Positions 5,512-6,848 of a DNA stretch of 6,848 nt are shown one piece after another. Position numbers and translations under genes: made by a program. The DNA lies in contig CAYMMM010000035.1 in assembly GCA_964391595.1 (NCBI GenBank), positions 1 to 6,848 of the forward strand, given 5' to 3'. How positions within the stretch are numbered: the first letter of the stretch is position 1; the number at the start of each line of letters is the position of its first letter. Source of the stretch: JADZGC01 sp964391595. Lineage in GTDB: Bacteria; Patescibacteriota; Saccharimonadia; CAILAD01; GCA-016700035. Below the pieces are notes generated by a model. It was not told where the DNA came from. It searched no databases and saw only the letters and a list, made by a program, of their open reading frames with translations.

Positions 5512-6171
5512 TTATTTCTTCGCAACAGCAACGGCATAAATAGGACCCGATCCGGCGCGCTTGAGTGACTTAGCGCACTCCGTAATCGTAGCTCCGGTAG
5601 TAATAACATCGTCGATCAGGAGTATTCGCTGGCCAGATATCACATCGTAATTCTTTGGAGCGAAGTTATGTTTAACCTGTCTCCAGCGCGCCTGTTTGCC
5701 AGCTCCTACCTGCGGTATATGGCGCGTGCGCTCCAGCACCTCGACATAGGGCTTGCGGGTCAGGCGAGAGAGTTCGCGAGCAATCAGCTGTGGTGCCACA
5801 TAACCACGCTGACGCTTGCGCTGCGGTGTATCTGGCACGAAGCTGATCACATCATAGAAAGACAGGGGAGTGTGCTTGATGACTGCCGCAATAGATCGCG
5901 CAATGTCCTCGCGCCCTTCATACTTGAGTCCATACACTACTGTCTCAGCACTCGTATCAAGTCGCCATAGCATCGTGCAGCGCCTGATTGGGGTACGCCA
6001 CTGACAGCGAGCACAGATCCGCTCATCAGTCGTAACTGCATTACACAAATAGCACGTACTTGAGCGCCGCGTAAGGCTATGTGACTGGCAATCGGTACAC
6101 ACACCTGCCCCCTCATCGTTGCACAAAATACAACGGTCTGGAGCAATTAATCTGGAAAACAGCTTCAACAT
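5512..6171 (-). CDS. comF: ComF family protein (phosphoribosyltransferase-like, competence)
   Basis: The 219-aa protein has an N-terminal zinc-finger-like part with two Cys clusters (C14-x2-C17, C25-x2-C28; C40-x2-C43, C53-x2-C56) and a C-terminal phosphoribosyltransferase fold. Family motifs include VPDTPQRKRQRGY at 112-124 and the PRPP-binding loop ILLIDDVITTGATI at 183-196. ComF is required in naturally competent bacteria for taking single-stranded DNA into the cytoplasm, and lone comF genes are common elsewhere. The length is normal and no key residue is missing. ATG 6171 has no convincing SD (only AGAGAA). The promoter is divergent from hsp20 and overlaps it at the -10. The CYTH/NTPase pair lies downstream on the same strand. 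Confidence 0.92.
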   Translation of the reverse strand: MLKLFSRLIAPDRCILCNDEGAGVCTDCQSHSLTRRSSTCYLCNAVTTDERICARCQWRTPIRRCTMLWRLDTSAETVVYGLKYEGREDIARSIAAVIKHTPLSFYDVISFVPDTPQRKRQRGYVAPQLIARELSRLTRKPYVEVLERTRHIPQVGAGKQARWRQVKHNFAPKNYDVISGQRILLIDDVITTGATITECAKSLKRAGSGPIYAVAVAKK

Positions 6172-6172
6172 C

Positions 6173-6202
6173 TTGATTATTCTCTAAAAACCTGGCTATA
6201 AT
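6173..6202 (+). promoter_or_regulatory. hsp20 promoter
   Basis: TTGATT (6173-6178), an 18-nt spacer and a consensus TATAAT (6197-6202). The predicted start is near 6209, giving a leader of about 37 nt. The -35 box touches the comF start region. No CIRCE inverted repeat is seen. Confidence 0.75.
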
Positions 6203-6227
6203 ACGTGCTAAGGCAGGTAAGAGTAAA
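6198..6227 (-). promoter_or_regulatory. comF promoter, overlapping the hsp20 -10 box
   Basis: On the minus strand TTTACT (6227-6222), an 18-nt spacer and TATTAT (6203-6198). Its -10 shares five base pairs with the hsp20 -10. The predicted start near 6191 gives a ~20-nt leader without a clear SD. Confidence 0.5.
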
Positions 6228-6245
6228 GGATAAGGAGTTTTGCAT

Positions 6246-6692
6246 ATGGCACGACGGAACAACCCAGATGAAGAAATCTTGCAAGACGAATTTCTCGACG
6301 ACGCCGCCAATTCTACTGATGAGTGGATGGGGGATCAGGAACTTGAGGAGTTCGAAGGGCAATTAGCAGTAGATGTATACCAGACGAAAGATTCGGTAGT
6401 CGTGAAGGCTCCAATCGCTGGCGTACGTCCAGAAGACATTGATATCGCAATTAGCGAAGATGTGATGACCATCCGTGGTGATCGAAAGGAAGAGACGGTC
6501 GTAGAGAAGGAGCATTATTATGTCCAGGAATGTTTCTGGGGCAGCTTCTCGCGCTCAATCATTCTTCCTACCTCGACAATCGCCGAGAAGGCACAGGCTA
6601 CTCTCAAGGACGGCGTACTCACCGTAGTCGTACCGAAGGTCGTTCAGGAAGACAAGATCAAGAAGATCAAAGTGAAGCCAGTCGGGAGCTAG
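6246..6692 (+). CDS. hsp20: Small heat shock protein, Hsp20/alpha-crystallin family
   Basis: The 148-aa protein is an ATP-independent holdase chaperone that binds unfolding proteins as oligomers. The acidic N-terminal arm (1-37, many Asp/Glu) is followed by the alpha-crystallin domain (about 39-131), which has the AGVRPEDIDI segment (58-67), G99-x-F101-x-R103 before strand 7, and the hallmark A-x-LKDGVLTVVVPK (118-131). A short tail has an IKV motif (141-143) of the IxI/V type that docks into neighbouring subunits. ATG 6246 is chosen over the in-frame TTG 6240 because AAGGAG (6232-6237) is 8 nt upstream. The promoter is at 6173-6202 and a strong terminator follows. It is probably stress-induced, although no HrcA/CIRCE site is visible. 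Confidence 0.94.
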   Translation: MARRNNPDEEILQDEFLDDAANSTDEWMGDQELEEFEGQLAVDVYQTKDSVVVKAPIAGVRPEDIDIAISEDVMTIRGDRKEETVVEKEHYYVQECFWGSFSRSIILPTSTIAEKAQATLKDGVLTVVVPKVVQEDKIKKIKVKPVGS

Positions 6693-6706
6693 TTCTCGTC
6701 TCAATC

Positions 6707-6753
6707 ATCAAAAGAGCCGCTTAACGCGGCTCTTTTGATATATAGTTTTTTTT
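6707..6753. terminator. Strong terminator between hsp20 and the pilin-like gene
   Basis: A perfect 14-bp stem (6707-6720 with 6726-6739) encloses a 5-nt loop TTAAC. The stem includes AAAAGAGCCGC/GCGGCTCTTTT, so a U-tract is available in both directions. On the plus strand a further T8 run lies at 6746-6753. It separates hsp20 (stop 6692) from the opposing gene (stop 6768). Confidence 0.92.
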
Positions 6754-6767
6754 GGCTGAAATCAGGA

Positions 6768-6848
6768 CTACTTGAACTGACCCAGTACGAAGTTCACGAT
6801 GCCGTAGGCAAGCAAAGCCACTACGAGACCAATAGAGGCGTAGAGGAT
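6768..6848 (-). CDS. C-terminal fragment of a T4SS_pilin-like small membrane protein (5' end outside window)
   Basis: Reading the minus strand from 6848 gives 26 codons and then TAG (6770-6768). The peptide begins ILYASIGLVVALLAYGIVNF and ends VLGQFK. A hydrophobic helix starting with an (I/L)-Y-A-x-I-G-L-V-V pattern and closing with A-x-x-I-V-N-F-V matches, from memory, the last helix of short two-helix pilin/VirB2-like proteins (T4SS_pilin) that are widespread in CPR genomes. In those bacteria they are often near type IV secretion or pilus genes, so such genes may lie to the right of the window. The N-terminal signal and first helix are not visible, so the family call is provisional; the reading frame is convincing. 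Confidence 0.65.
   Translation of the reverse strand: MLYASIGLVVALLAYGIVNFVLGQFK

Noticed and set aside
5491..5515. Consensus TTGACA on the plus strand at 5491 as a promoter
   Set aside because: No acceptable -10 lies 16-18 nt downstream, and it would only drive antisense RNA through comF.
6204..6224. CIRCE-like element upstream of hsp20 (GTGCTAA ... GAGT)
   Set aside because: The half-sites are in the wrong order and no TTAGCACTC partner exists, so HrcA control is not supported.

Overview
The window looks like chromosomal DNA from a Candidate Phyla Radiation (Patescibacteria) bacterium, most likely a Saccharibacteria-type genome. This is inferred from compact genes with short gaps and ATGA stop/start overlaps, use of TGA as an ordinary stop, a lone ComF, a small Hsp20, a CYTH protein, and at the right edge the C-terminus of a protein resembling the T4SS_pilin family common in these bacteria. 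The Shine-Dalgarno sequence before the gene at 3351 is a perfect 11-base match to the usual anti-SD. No rRNA, tRNA, CRISPR array or insertion sequence is visible.

Layout. (1) Bases 1-1288 hold two tandem cassettes encoding unrecognised proteins of 143 and 211 aa. Each cassette has an extended -10 promoter, an 8-bp/5-nt-loop hairpin at the predicted mRNA 5' end, one small gene and a terminator. The proteins are paralogues by eye, and the hairpin stems differ in sequence while keeping the same geometry. (2) 1330-3258 encodes a 642-aa polytopic membrane protein resembling GT-C glycosyltransferases. (3) 3271-4325 is a two-gene operon: a 95-aa two-helix membrane protein overlapped by 4 nt by a PurN-type formyltransferase, ending in a terminator shared with the opposing strand. 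(4) 6171 down to 4331 on the minus strand carries comF, then a CYTH-domain protein and an AAA_28-type P-loop NTPase that overlap by 4 nt. The last two correspond to the two halves of the eukaryotic TTD14 protein. (5) 6172-6245 is a divergent promoter region in which the comF and hsp20 -10 boxes overlap. (6) hsp20 ends in a strong terminator that faces the truncated pilin-like gene.

The most novel part is the duplicated cassette at the left: an orphan protein family tied to a conserved 5'-terminal RNA hairpin supported by compensatory changes. The remaining genes belong to known families, and no single pathway links them. The split CYTH/AAA pair and the PurN/membrane-protein pair are probable functional couples of unknown role.
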